DNA of 6,772 bases, from contig CAITQY010000338.1 of the NCBI GenBank assembly GCA_903894655.1, forward strand, positions 1-6,772, given 5' to 3'. Shown one piece after another: positions 1-5,273 of the stretch. The DNA comes from an uncultured Gemmatimonadota bacterium. Lineage in GTDB: Bacteria; Gemmatimonadota; Gemmatimonadetes; Gemmatimonadales; Gemmatimonadaceae. A program made the translations under genes and the position numbers. Positions within the stretch are counted from its first letter, which is position 1, and each line of letters opens with the position of its first letter. A model generated the notes under the pieces. It searched no databases. It saw only the letters and a list, made by a program, of their open reading frames with translations, and had not been told where the DNA came from.

Positions 1-270
1 CTTCATCACGTCGCGGATGTGCGCGCACAGCTCGAGCCCGGCGTGATCGGTTTCCATGACCACATCGATCAGCGCCACCGACGCCAGACTGAGGTCGGCT
101 CGGCCGAGCGTGAGGCTGTTCAGCAGCTCGATGCCTTCGGCCTTGCTGGCCGCGGAGTGCAACCGCACCGGCAGGCCGTAGATGCGGAATTTGCGCAGCG
201 CCAGGCGCGTGATCTCGTGCACATCGGGTTCGTCGTCCACAAGAACAACCTGAAACTCGGTGAAATGCAT
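1..270 (-). CDS. Response regulator receiver protein, second tandem copy (partial, runs off left edge)
   Basis: Only the first 90 codons are in the window. They form most of a CheY-like receiver domain: the acidic pair D12/D13 in VLVDDEPD and the phospho-acceptor D69 in ALIDVVMETD. The Thr and Lys switch residues lie beyond the edge. The ATG (268-270) matches the start of the neighbouring full copy exactly, and AAGG lies upstream as a plausible ribosome binding site. It follows the full-length regulator by 72 bp on the same strand. By my count it differs at about 21 of 270 bases (92% identity). Substitutions include A44/E48 for E44/A48 and D59-L60 for E59-F60, while the phosphorylation site is unchanged. 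It presumably receives phosphate from the kinase encoded two genes upstream (inference). Its C-terminal half cannot be judged here. Confidence 0.85.
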   Translation of the reverse strand, partial: MHFTEFQVVLVDDEPDVHEITRLALRKFRIYGLPVRLHSAASKAEGIELLNSLTLGRADLSLASVALIDVVMETDHAGLELCAHIRDVMK

Positions 271-287
271 ACTCGGGATTGCCTTCC

Positions 288-312
288 AAAAAAAGGTGGG
301 GGCGGGACGCCC
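288..312 (-). terminator. Weak terminator or attenuator-like element between the two regulator genes
   Basis: On the minus strand a 5-bp hairpin (GGGCG, loop TCC, CGCCC; 312-300) is followed after five bases by a run of seven T (294-288). The stem is short and the T-run is displaced, so termination would be inefficient. It could dampen readthrough from the first regulator into the second. The T-run also ends just before the AAGG ribosome binding site of the second copy. The equivalent spacer at 1219-1266 has a similar GC-rich stem but no T-run. Confidence 0.3.
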
Positions 313-342
313 GGAGTATGGGCGCGCTCGATGCGGTCGCGG

Positions 343-1218
343 TTAGCTGGCCTGCTTCCAGAGCGCTGCGAAGGACCGCAGATACGCGTGATACAGGGCG
401 ACTTCCCAATCGGGGGACGGCACCGTGCCGCGCAGCATGTACTGCACCGCCGCGTTGGCCGCCGTCGGCGCAATCTGGATAAGAAAGTCCCGACCGTCCA
501 TCGTAATGCGGTCGCCCTCCTCGTTGAGAGGCGTCGCCGGTAACGCGGCCAGTTCGTCCCGCCGCTGCCGCGCGAGCGCCTCGTCCTGCCACACATTGAA
601 AGCGTCCACGACCTGGTCGTCCACGATGTAACAGGACGAGAAGCTGAGCGACGACGGCGTCTCCCCCTTCGGACCGAGAGTGACCTGTCGCTGCCAGGCG
701 CGCAACGACGCCGCAATGCCGTCGCGGGAGGACGCCGACTGGATCAGGCCATGCAGCTTGTGCTGCAGCGTGTACGACAACCCGGAATAGAGGTGCTGAC
801 GCACCCCCGCCTTGACCAAGGTGTACAGCTTGTCCTCGGTGGCTTCCGACTTGGCCAGATATCCCTGGATCTCGTACTGGTCGATGACCGACCGTTCCGG
901 CGCGATACCGGGTTGTCCGGTGCGCACGTACAGCTGGATGCGGCGGTTCTTCATCACGTCACGGATGTACGCGCACAGCTCGAGCCCGGCGTGATCGGTT
1001 TCCATGACCACATCGATCAGCGCCACCGACGCCAGACTGAATTCGGCTCGACCAACTGTGAGGCTGTTCAGCAGCGCGATCCCTTCTTCCTTGCTGGCCG
1101 CGGAGTGCAACCGCACCGGCAAGCCGTAGATGCGGAATTTGCGCAGCGCGAGGCGCGTGATCTCGTGAACATCGGGTTCGTCGTCCACCAGAACGACGTG
1201 AACCTCGGTCATATGCAT
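343..1218 (-). CDS. Response regulator: receiver domain with unrecognised C-terminal region
   Basis: 291 residues, soluble, with no signal peptide or membrane segment. Residues 6-140 form a complete receiver domain: acidic pair D12/D13, phospho-acceptor D69, switch threonine T100 in VRTGQPG and conserved lysine K123 in YLAKSE. The wording (VDDEPDVHEITRLALR, DVVMETDHAG, RTGQPGIAPE) is that of the receiver type often seen ahead of DUF3369, HD-GYP or kinase modules. Residues 141-291 show none of these and no helix-turn-helix. They contain SFSSCYIVDD, an RQRRDELAALP helix and a C-terminal FLIQIAPTAANAAVQYML segment that I do not recognise. The ATG at 1216-1218 has AAGGA upstream. The gene lies 76 bp behind the histidine kinase stop, probably in one operon. 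Expected role: accept phosphate from that kinase, with a protein-protein or other non-DNA output (inference). Confidence 0.88.
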   Translation of the reverse strand: MHMTEVHVVLVDDEPDVHEITRLALRKFRIYGLPVRLHSAASKEEGIALLNSLTVGRAEFSLASVALIDVVMETDHAGLELCAYIRDVMKNRRIQLYVRTGQPGIAPERSVIDQYEIQGYLAKSEATEDKLYTLVKAGVRQHLYSGLSYTLQHKLHGLIQSASSRDGIAASLRAWQRQVTLGPKGETPSSLSFSSCYIVDDQVVDAFNVWQDEALARQRRDELAALPATPLNEEGDRITMDGRDFLIQIAPTAANAAVQYMLRGTVPSPDWEVALYHAYLRSFAALWKQAS

Positions 1219-1266
1219 GGTCGGGATTCCTTACGGGAAGCGGGAGACGGCGGGGACGCCCTGAGT
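949..1266. repeat. Tandem duplication, copy B
   Basis: Partner of 1-317, covering the N-terminal receiver-coding part and leader of the full-length regulator. Differences are scattered single bases plus a small cluster near 1042-1060, which suggests divergence by point mutation after a gene-sized duplication. Confidence 0.8.
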
Positions 1267-1294
1267 GGCAGTCCATCGCATGCTGCGCGGCGCC

Positions 1295-2476
1295 TTACTG
1301 CGACGTGACAACCGGCACGTGCACGGTTACGGTGGTCCCTTCGCCAACGGTGGATGCGATCGCGATCGTTCCCTGCAGATGGGCGGCGACCAGATTGTAC
1401 ACGATCGCCATACCAAGGCCGCTGCCCCCCTTGCCGCGGCCCGTGGTGAAGAACGGCTCGAAGACACGGGGGAGATGCTCGGGTGCAATGCCGCGGCCGA
1501 AATCACGGACCGCGATGCGGTACATCGCCGACGCGCCGGTGCCCTCGAGGGCGAGCGTGATCTCCACGGTGCCACCCACGCCCTCGGCATAGGCATACCG
1601 CTGGACATTGCTGAGCAGATTCTGCAGCACCTGCGTGAGCGAGCCCGGGTACCCCAGCCACTCCCCACGGGCGTCCGGCAACGTGTTGACGATCACCACG
1701 TCCAGGCGCGAGGTGCGGGACGTCACCCGGAACAGGTGCGCTATTTCGTCCACCACGTCGGCCAGATTCACCTGTTCCTTGCTGTCGGTGATCTGATCGA
1801 CCGAGACCTTCTTGAAATCCTGCACCAGCTTATGCGCGCGGGTCACGTTGCGCGAAATCAGCGCGCTGGCATCCGTTAAGTCGTCGAGCGCCTCCCGCCC
1901 ATCCGGCGTCTCACCCAGCGCCATCAGTACCGGCGACGACAGCGCGCGGGTCACGAGACTGGCCGCCGTATTGACGATCCCCAGCGGCGTGTTGATCTCG
2001 TGCGCCACGCCCGCCACCATCTGCGCCACCGAGCGATGCCGGGCGACCTCGGATTCCACGCGCACCAGCCGCTCGTTGTCCTTGCGCAGCCGGTCGACGG
2101 TGAGATGCGTGCGTACGCGCGCCAGCAGTTCGTGCGCGTGAAACGGCTTGGCCACGTAGTCCACCGCCCCGAGCTCGAACCCGCGCACGATGTCGCCGGT
2201 GTCGGTTTTCGCCGTGAGGAAGATGATGGGGATGTCACACCACGCCGGCACGGCCTTGATGCGCTCGCAGGTCTCGAACCCGTCCATTTCCGGCATCATC
2301 ACGTCCAACAAGATCAGGTCGGGACGGACCTTCTCGAGGACCTCCAAGGCCTGTCGGCCATTGGTGGCGACATGCAGCAGGTACCCGTCTTCGCGCAACA
2401 CCGCCGACAACGCCTGAATGTTGGCAGGGGCGTCTTCGACAATGAGGATTCGACATTCGGCGTGCGCGTGGTTCAT
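1295..2476 (-). CDS. Histidine kinase with N-terminal receiver domain (REC-HisKA-HATPase)
   Basis: 393 residues, cytoplasmic, with no membrane segment. Residues 7-125 are a receiver domain: E14/D15, phospho-acceptor D58 in LILLDVMMPEMDG, T88 and K110 in VAKPF. A short coiled linker (126-148) leads to a dimerisation/phosphotransfer helix with the H-box at H159 (AGVAHEINTPLG). The HATPase domain follows: N-box Asn N290 in NLLSN, G1 DFGRGI (325-330), F-box FEPFFTT (339-345) and G2 GKGGSGLG (348-355). The protein autophosphorylates on H159, and its own D58 can be controlled by another kinase, so it sits mid-pathway. The start ATG at 2474-2476 was chosen because GAGAGG lies about 9 bases upstream and the protein then begins just before the receiver. 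The longer open frame to 2527 would add an unlikely 17-residue tail. It lies 76 bp ahead of the response regulator it probably phosphorylates. No sensor (PAS, GAF or TM) domain is present. Confidence 0.93.
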   Translation of the reverse strand: MNHAHAECRILIVEDAPANIQALSAVLREDGYLLHVATNGRQALEVLEKVRPDLILLDVMMPEMDGFETCERIKAVPAWCDIPIIFLTAKTDTGDIVRGFELGAVDYVAKPFHAHELLARVRTHLTVDRLRKDNERLVRVESEVARHRSVAQMVAGVAHEINTPLGIVNTAASLVTRALSSPVLMALGETPDGREALDDLTDASALISRNVTRAHKLVQDFKKVSVDQITDSKEQVNLADVVDEIAHLFRVTSRTSRLDVVIVNTLPDARGEWLGYPGSLTQVLQNLLSNVQRYAYAEGVGGTVEITLALEGTGASAMYRIAVRDFGRGIAPEHLPRVFEPFFTTGRGKGGSGLGMAIVYNLVAAHLQGTIAIASTVGEGTTVTVHVPVVTSQ

Positions 2477-2514
2477 GGGGGAATCCTCTCGTAACGCGAA
2501 TGGCCTGGCAACGG

Positions 2515-2533
2515 CCACGGTGCACACCCGTGG
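2515..2533. promoter_or_regulatory. Inverted repeat upstream of the kinase gene, possible operator
   Basis: CCACGG (2515-2520) and CCGTGG (2528-2533) form a 6-bp inverted repeat with a 7-base spacer. It lies about 40 bases upstream of the kinase start, between that gene and the tRNA terminator. The position would suit an operator or part of the 5' leader. I see no convincing -35/-10 pair for the kinase here, so function is inference only. Confidence 0.3.
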
Positions 2534-2545
2534 TCACAAAACAGC

Positions 2546-2570
2546 AACGGCGCCCCTGAGGGGCGCCGTT
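2546..2570 (-). terminator. Rho-independent-type terminator of the tRNA operon
   Basis: A perfect 11-bp stem (AACGGCGCCCC, 2546-2556, with GGGGCGCCGTT, 2560-2570) closes a TGA loop. On the minus strand it is followed by GCTGTTTTG, a modest T-rich stretch. It lies 39 bases beyond the last tRNA (Thr) and ahead of the kinase gene, so it most likely ends tRNA transcription and insulates the signalling cluster. Confidence 0.75.
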
Positions 2571-2609
2571 TCCGAAGAAAAACGTATGTATATCGAACAC
2601 TTCCAAAAG

Positions 2610-2681
2610 AGCCACAGATCGGGATTGAACCGATGACCGCCCGATTACGAATCGGGTGCTCTACCACTGAGCTACTGTGGC
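2610..2681 (-). tRNA. tRNA-Thr (anticodon CGT)
   Basis: A complete 72-nt cloverleaf. Acceptor GCCACAG pairs with CTGTGGC, the D arm is GCTC/GAGC, the anticodon stem CCCGA/TCGGG encloses TTCGTAA (anticodon CGT), and the T stem ATCGG/CCGAT encloses TTCAATC. The discriminator is T and no CCA is encoded. It reads ACG codons and is the last tRNA of the operon. Confidence 0.96.
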
Positions 2682-2730
2682 GGTCGATCTCACGGTGAGG
2701 TGCCGTGTCCTGCTATCCAGCGGTAAACAG

Positions 2731-2812
2731 TGCCCTCGCGCGGACTCGAACCGCGACGCCGTTAAGCACTACCACCTCAAAGTAGCGTGTCTACCAATTC
2801 CACCACGAGGGC
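2731..2812 (-). tRNA. tRNA-Leu (anticodon GAG)
   Basis: An 82-nt class II tRNA with a long variable arm. Acceptor GCCCTCG pairs with CGAGGGC and the discriminator is A. The anticodon stem CTACT/GGTAG encloses TTGAGGT (anticodon GAG), and the T arm GCGG-TTCGAGT-CCGC is intact. It reads CTC/CTT leucine codons. No CCA is encoded. Confidence 0.95.
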
Positions 2813-2838
2813 GCACTGCACCTGCAACCAACATCGCT

Positions 2839-2884
2839 GTTCGCGGAAACTCCACCAGCGACTGCATCCCAAACATCCGCGAAC
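2839..2884 (-). repeat. Inverted repeat in the Asp-Leu tRNA spacer
   Basis: GTTCGCGGA (2839-2847) and TCCGCGAAC (2876-2884) form a perfect 9-bp stem with a 28-base loop. In the transcript it begins three bases after the tRNA-Asp discriminator, a position suited to a processing signal. There is no T-run, so it does not look like a terminator. Confidence 0.45.
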
Positions 2885-2887
2885 CAA

Positions 2888-2962
2888 CGGGAGCGACGGG
2901 GCTCGAACCCGCGACCTCTCGAGTGACAGTCGAGTGCTCTAACCAAACTGAGCTACGCCCCC
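2888..2962 (-). tRNA. tRNA-Asp (anticodon GTC)
   Basis: A 75-nt cloverleaf. Acceptor GGGGGCG pairs with CGCTCCC (one G-T wobble), the discriminator is G as expected for Asp, anticodon stem CTCGA/TCGAG encloses CTGTCAC (anticodon GTC), and the T arm GCGGG/CCCGT is intact. It reads GAC/GAT. No CCA is encoded. Confidence 0.96.
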
Positions 2963-2980
2963 AACAACACCTGCATCAGC

Positions 2981-2998
2981 CAGCTCCATGGGGAGCTG
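2981..2998 (-). repeat. Hairpin downstream of tRNA-Glu(TTC)
   Basis: CAGCTCC (2981-2987) and GGAGCTG (2992-2998) form a 7-bp stem with a 4-base loop. It begins immediately after the tRNA-Glu(TTC) discriminator and one intervening base. The arm GGAGCT can instead pair with AGCTCC at 3001-3006, which encodes the 3' acceptor strand of the tRNA, giving two mutually exclusive folds. Confidence 0.45.
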
Positions 2999-2999
2999 A

Positions 3000-3071
3000 T
3001 AGCTCCAACGGGAATCGAACCCGTCTCTCAACCTTGAAAGGGTCGTGTCCTAACCGATAGACGATGGAGCC
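3000..3071 (-). tRNA. tRNA-Glu (anticodon TTC)
   Basis: A 72-nt cloverleaf. Acceptor GGCTCCA pairs with TGGAGCT, with G1 opposite T72. The anticodon stem CGACC/GGTTG encloses CTTTCAA (anticodon TTC), and the T arm ACGGG/CCCGT is intact. Discriminator A, no CCA encoded. It reads GAA/GAG and could also be the Glu donor for tetrapyrrole synthesis through GluTR (general knowledge of bacterial tRNA-Glu). Confidence 0.95.
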
Positions 3072-3124
3072 AGAGTCTACGTTGTGCTTGTCGTGCAACC
3101 CGCGTGATACACCAGCACCTTCAG

Positions 3125-3197
3125 TAGCGGTAACGGGATTCGAACCCGTGTTCCAGCCTTGAGAGGGCTGTGTCCTAGTCCCCTAGACGATACCGCC
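3125..3197 (-). tRNA. tRNA-Glu (anticodon CTC)
   Basis: A 73-nt cloverleaf. Acceptor GGCGGTA pairs with TACCGCT, again with G1 opposite T72 and discriminator A. The anticodon stem CAGCC/GGCTG encloses CTCTCAA (anticodon CTC), and the T arm ACGGG/CCCGT is intact. It is a dedicated GAG decoder, consistent with heavy use of GAG in a GC-rich genome. Its 5' acceptor strand is part of a long palindrome with the upstream leader. Confidence 0.95.
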
Positions 3198-3234
3198 GTC
3201 GGCAGTCGCCGAAGGCGACATGCCGACGGCGGTA
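3191..3234 (-). repeat. 44-nt near-perfect palindrome overlapping the 5' end of tRNA-Glu(CTC)
   Basis: 3191-3204 pairs with 3221-3234 (14 bp) and 3205-3210 with 3214-3219 (6 bp), around a 3-base loop (3211-3213). Only A3220 is unpaired, giving a 20-bp hairpin. Its outer seven pairs consist of the tRNA 5' acceptor strand (GGCGGTA) and an exact inverted copy in the leader. If folded in the precursor it would compete with the acceptor stem and bury the RNase P site. Confidence 0.8.
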
Positions 3235-3249
3235 ATGCTATGTCCTGTC

Positions 3250-3270
3250 GTGATCGCTGTTCGCGATCAC
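3250..3270 (-). repeat. Hairpin in the Trp-Glu tRNA spacer
   Basis: GTGATCGC (3250-3257) and GCGATCAC (3263-3270) form a perfect 8-bp stem with a 5-base loop. No T-run follows on either strand. The core ATCGCTGTTCGCG (3253-3265) recurs at 2833-2845 in the Asp-Leu spacer. Confidence 0.55.
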
Positions 3271-3344
3271 TCCCCGCTCCGTTCGCCTTGCAGCGCCCGT
3301 TGTACTCAAGACTCACGACAGCTAACTCCAAACTGTCTTTCCAA

Positions 3345-3417
3345 CAGGCCCGGAGGGAATCGAACCCCCAACCGCCGGTTTTGGAGACCGGTGCTCTACC
3401 AATTGAGCTACGGACCT
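3345..3417 (-). tRNA. tRNA-Trp (anticodon CCA)
   Basis: A 73-nt cloverleaf. Acceptor AGGTCCG pairs with CGGGCCT (one T-G wobble), discriminator G as expected for Trp. The anticodon stem CCGGT/ACCGG encloses CTCCAAA (anticodon CCA), and the T stem GGGGG/CCCTC is intact. No 3' CCA is encoded. It reads TGG. Confidence 0.96.
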
Positions 3418-3458
3418 CCTGAAGCGCCGTGCCCTACCAGCGCTTGCAGAGTGATCAG

Positions 3459-3533
<75 letters not shown>

Positions 3534-3622
3534 ATCGCCGAACGTGTGTGCTTTCACCCATCACGCTCGAAGCCAACATCCACTCGATCAGCATCTCGGA
3601 TGACAACCGATGGGAGACGCAA

Positions 3623-3651
3623 ACTGTAACCAGACGAAAGACCGATTGCAA
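3623..3651 (-). promoter_or_regulatory. Candidate sigma-70-type promoter of the tRNA operon
   Basis: On the minus strand TTGCAA (3651-3646) and TACAGT (3628-3623) are separated by exactly 17 bases, each matching the sigma-70 consensus at 4 of 6 positions. The predicted start near 3615 gives a leader of about 80 nt before tRNA-His. It lies between efp and the tRNAs, where an operon promoter is expected. No experimental support. Confidence 0.4.
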
Positions 3652-3697
3652 GCGGGGCAGCCCTACTTCGCCCCGACTTTCTTCATCCGCCGAACGA

Positions 3698-4264
3698 TCA
3701 CTCCTTGGCGCGCTCCAGATACTCACCCGTCGTCGGGTTCACCCGGACACGGGTGCCCTCTTCGACGAACTCCGGCACGTTCACCGTGACGCCATTCGAC
3801 AACTTCGCCGGCTTCGACGACGCCGTCTTGGTGGCACCACGCACCACCGGCGCCGTTTCCACGATCTCGAAGATCAGCGAGTTCGGCAGCTCGATGCCGA
3901 TGGGACGGCCGTTGTAGTACTCGGCCAGAATCTTCATCCCCGGCTGCATCCACGGCGCCGAGTCACCCAGCGACTCTTCGTCCATCTCGATCTGATCGTA
4001 GTTCGTGATGTTCATGAAGTGAAACACGTCGCCGCCCTGGTACATGAACTCCAGTTCCTGCGTTTCCATGTCCGCCTTCACGATCGTGTCCGCCGCGCGG
4101 AACCGATGCTCGAAATTCGAACCGGTGCGCAGGTTCTTCAGCTTCGCCTGCACCATGGCACGCAGGTTTCCCGGCGTGTGGTGACGGAACTCAACCACGC
4201 GGCAGGGATCGTTCTCGAACACGAGAACCATGCCACGTCGGATCTGGGTCGCAGAAAAGGCCAT
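3698..4264 (-). CDS. efp: Translation elongation factor P (EF-P)
   Basis: 188 residues, the normal EF-P length. EF-P binds between the ribosomal P and E sites and rescues ribosomes stalled on polyproline. Three domains are visible: an N-terminal KOW-like domain (about 3-62) and two OB-fold domains (about 65-127 and 129-186). Family hallmarks include FHFMNITNYDQIE, the C-terminal KPAKLSNGVTVNVPEFVEEG and GEYLERAKE. The ATG at 4262-4264 gives the canonical start MAFSATQIRRGM and has AAGG upstream; the open frame further upstream has no EF-P homology. The loop that carries Lys34 in E. coli (PGKGQAF) reads PGNLRAM, so Asn33 sits at the modified position and Arg35 two residues later. Modification by EpmA or EarP is therefore not predicted at the usual residue. 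None of their genes is in this window. The TGA stop lies about 47 bases upstream of the candidate tRNA promoter. Confidence 0.96.
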   Translation of the reverse strand: MAFSATQIRRGMVLVFENDPCRVVEFRHHTPGNLRAMVQAKLKNLRTGSNFEHRFRAADTIVKADMETQELEFMYQGGDVFHFMNITNYDQIEMDEESLGDSAPWMQPGMKILAEYYNGRPIGIELPNSLIFEIVETAPVVRGATKTASSKPAKLSNGVTVNVPEFVEEGTRVRVNPTTGEYLERAKE

Positions 4265-4457
4265 GCGAACGACACCTTCGAACAGGGGACATCGGGGGCG
4301 AGCCCCCGCAGGAGAGCAGCTGGAATGCGGCGCGGGGTCCAGACACCGGGCGAGACGCACCCAGTCATCGAATCCTGCGCAGCCTCGAAAAATAACCCGA
4401 CCGCCTCAACACTGGAAGGGACCCCGCCGCGGGCTCCACCGACAGCGCCGGCGGCCG
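4265..4457. other. Intergenic region between tesA and efp
   Basis: 193 bases without a gene, presumably carrying the efp promoter and leader. A GC-rich hairpin (CGGGGG at 4293-4298, loop CGAG, CCCCCG at 4303-4308) lies about 30 bases upstream of the efp start. It lacks a T-run, so it is more likely a leader structure than a terminator. The only AT-rich stretch, TATTTT on the minus strand (4394-4389), could be a -10 element, but no good -35 accompanies it. Confidence 0.4.
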
Positions 4458-5273
4458 TCACCCACCGGCCAGCTTCGCCAGCATCGGCGACAACCCGCGC
4501 CACATCGTATCGGCCACCCGCTTCGAACCCTCGGGATTCGGATGAATGCCGTCGGCCTGGTTGAGCCGGGCATCGCCCGCGACCCCCTCCAGCAGGAACG
4601 GCAGAAGTGTCACGCCGGTGACCGTGGCCGCCCGCACGTACGCCTGATGGAAGCGCGTGGTGTAGCTCCGGCCGAGATTGGTTGGCGCTTCCATCTGCAC
4701 CAAGACCAGCTGCGCCTCCGGCCGCTGCGTCCGCACCACCTGCACCAGCGCCACGATATTCGCATACGTCGAGTCGGGGTCGACCCCGCGCAGGCCGTCA
4801 TTGGCCCCCACCTCGAGCACGACCAGCGCCGCCGGCTGGTCCAACACCCACCCGGCCCGACGCAAGGCTCCCGCCGAGGTCTCGCCGCTCAGTCCGGCGT
4901 TCACGATGCGCACCGCGTACCCCGCCGAATCGGCTTTCCGTTGCAGAAGCGCCGGGTAGGCCACGTCGGGATCGAGCCCCAGCCCCGCCGTAAGGCTGGT
5001 GCCCAGCAACACCACCCGCGACAGCGGTGACCCGCCGACCGACTTGGGGGTATCGGAAGGCGCCGCGGCCGATCCGCCGACGGCGGATTCACCAATCGCA
5101 GTTGCCGCCGTGGGGCTCTTCCCGGTTCTTTCACCTGTCGCCGTGGCGCCAGCCGCGGAATCCGAACGACCGGATTCCGCGTTGGTACCGCAGGCGGTGC
5201 CCATTGCCGCCAGAGCCACGAGTACAAGACTCGCCGCCCAGCGTCCGACTTCCCTCTTCTGTTCCAATCGCAT
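4458..5273 (-). CDS. tesA: TesA-type SGNH esterase/lysophospholipase, probable lipoprotein
   Basis: 271 residues from the ATG at 5271-5273. The SGNH hydrolase blocks are all present: block I LGTSLTAG with nucleophile S93, G130 in NAGLSGETSAG, N158 in GANDG, and D241/H244 in QADGIHP. VLEVGANDGLRG and PFLLEGVAGD are typical of the TesA arylesterase/thioesterase family, which hydrolyses acyl esters and thioesters in the periplasm. The N-terminus has a charged segment (KREVGR), a hydrophobic stretch (WAASLVLVALAAM) and Cys28 preceded by GTA. That is an imperfect lipobox, suggesting a lipid-anchored protein. Residues 29-82 are a low-complexity Ala/Ser/Gly/Thr linker absent from E. coli TesA. A TTG codon eight residues upstream is an alternative start. 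The gene diverges from ybbA, the arrangement known in E. coli. Confidence 0.93.
   Translation of the reverse strand: MRLEQKREVGRWAASLVLVALAAMGTACGTNAESGRSDSAAGATATGERTGKSPTAATAIGESAVGGSAAAPSDTPKSVGGSPLSRVVLLGTSLTAGLGLDPDVAYPALLQRKADSAGYAVRIVNAGLSGETSAGALRRAGWVLDQPAALVVLEVGANDGLRGVDPDSTYANIVALVQVVRTQRPEAQLVLVQMEAPTNLGRSYTTRFHQAYVRAATVTGVTLLPFLLEGVAGDARLNQADGIHPNPEGSKRVADTMWRGLSPMLAKLAGG

Larger units (their letters stand above)
1..317. repeat. Tandem duplication, copy A
   Basis: This stretch realigns with 949-1266 at an offset of 948 bases, one gene plus spacer. The coding part (1-270) is about 92% identical. The leader (271-317) is more diverged but keeps the blocks TCGGGATT and GGGACGCCC followed by GAGT, so the duplication included the translation start region. 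The left boundary lies outside the window. Confidence 0.8.

Noticed and set aside
1265..1879. Plus-strand open frame antisense to the histidine kinase
   Set aside because: It overlaps fully supported HATPase/HisKA coding sequence, and its composition is that of a complementary-strand shadow.
3313..3337. GACAG/CTGTC inverted repeat and a 9-bp long-range partner at 3245-3253
   Set aside because: Short stems with long loops in a spacer already holding stronger hairpins; expected by chance at this size.
4293..4308. GC-rich hairpin upstream of efp as a tesA terminator
   Set aside because: It is 150 bases past the tesA stop, has a short stem and no T-run on either strand.
4999..5271. N-terminal extension of the ABC ATPase frame
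   Set aside because: The extension is antisense to tesA, has no domain, and the ATPase family normally begins at the ATG at 5272.
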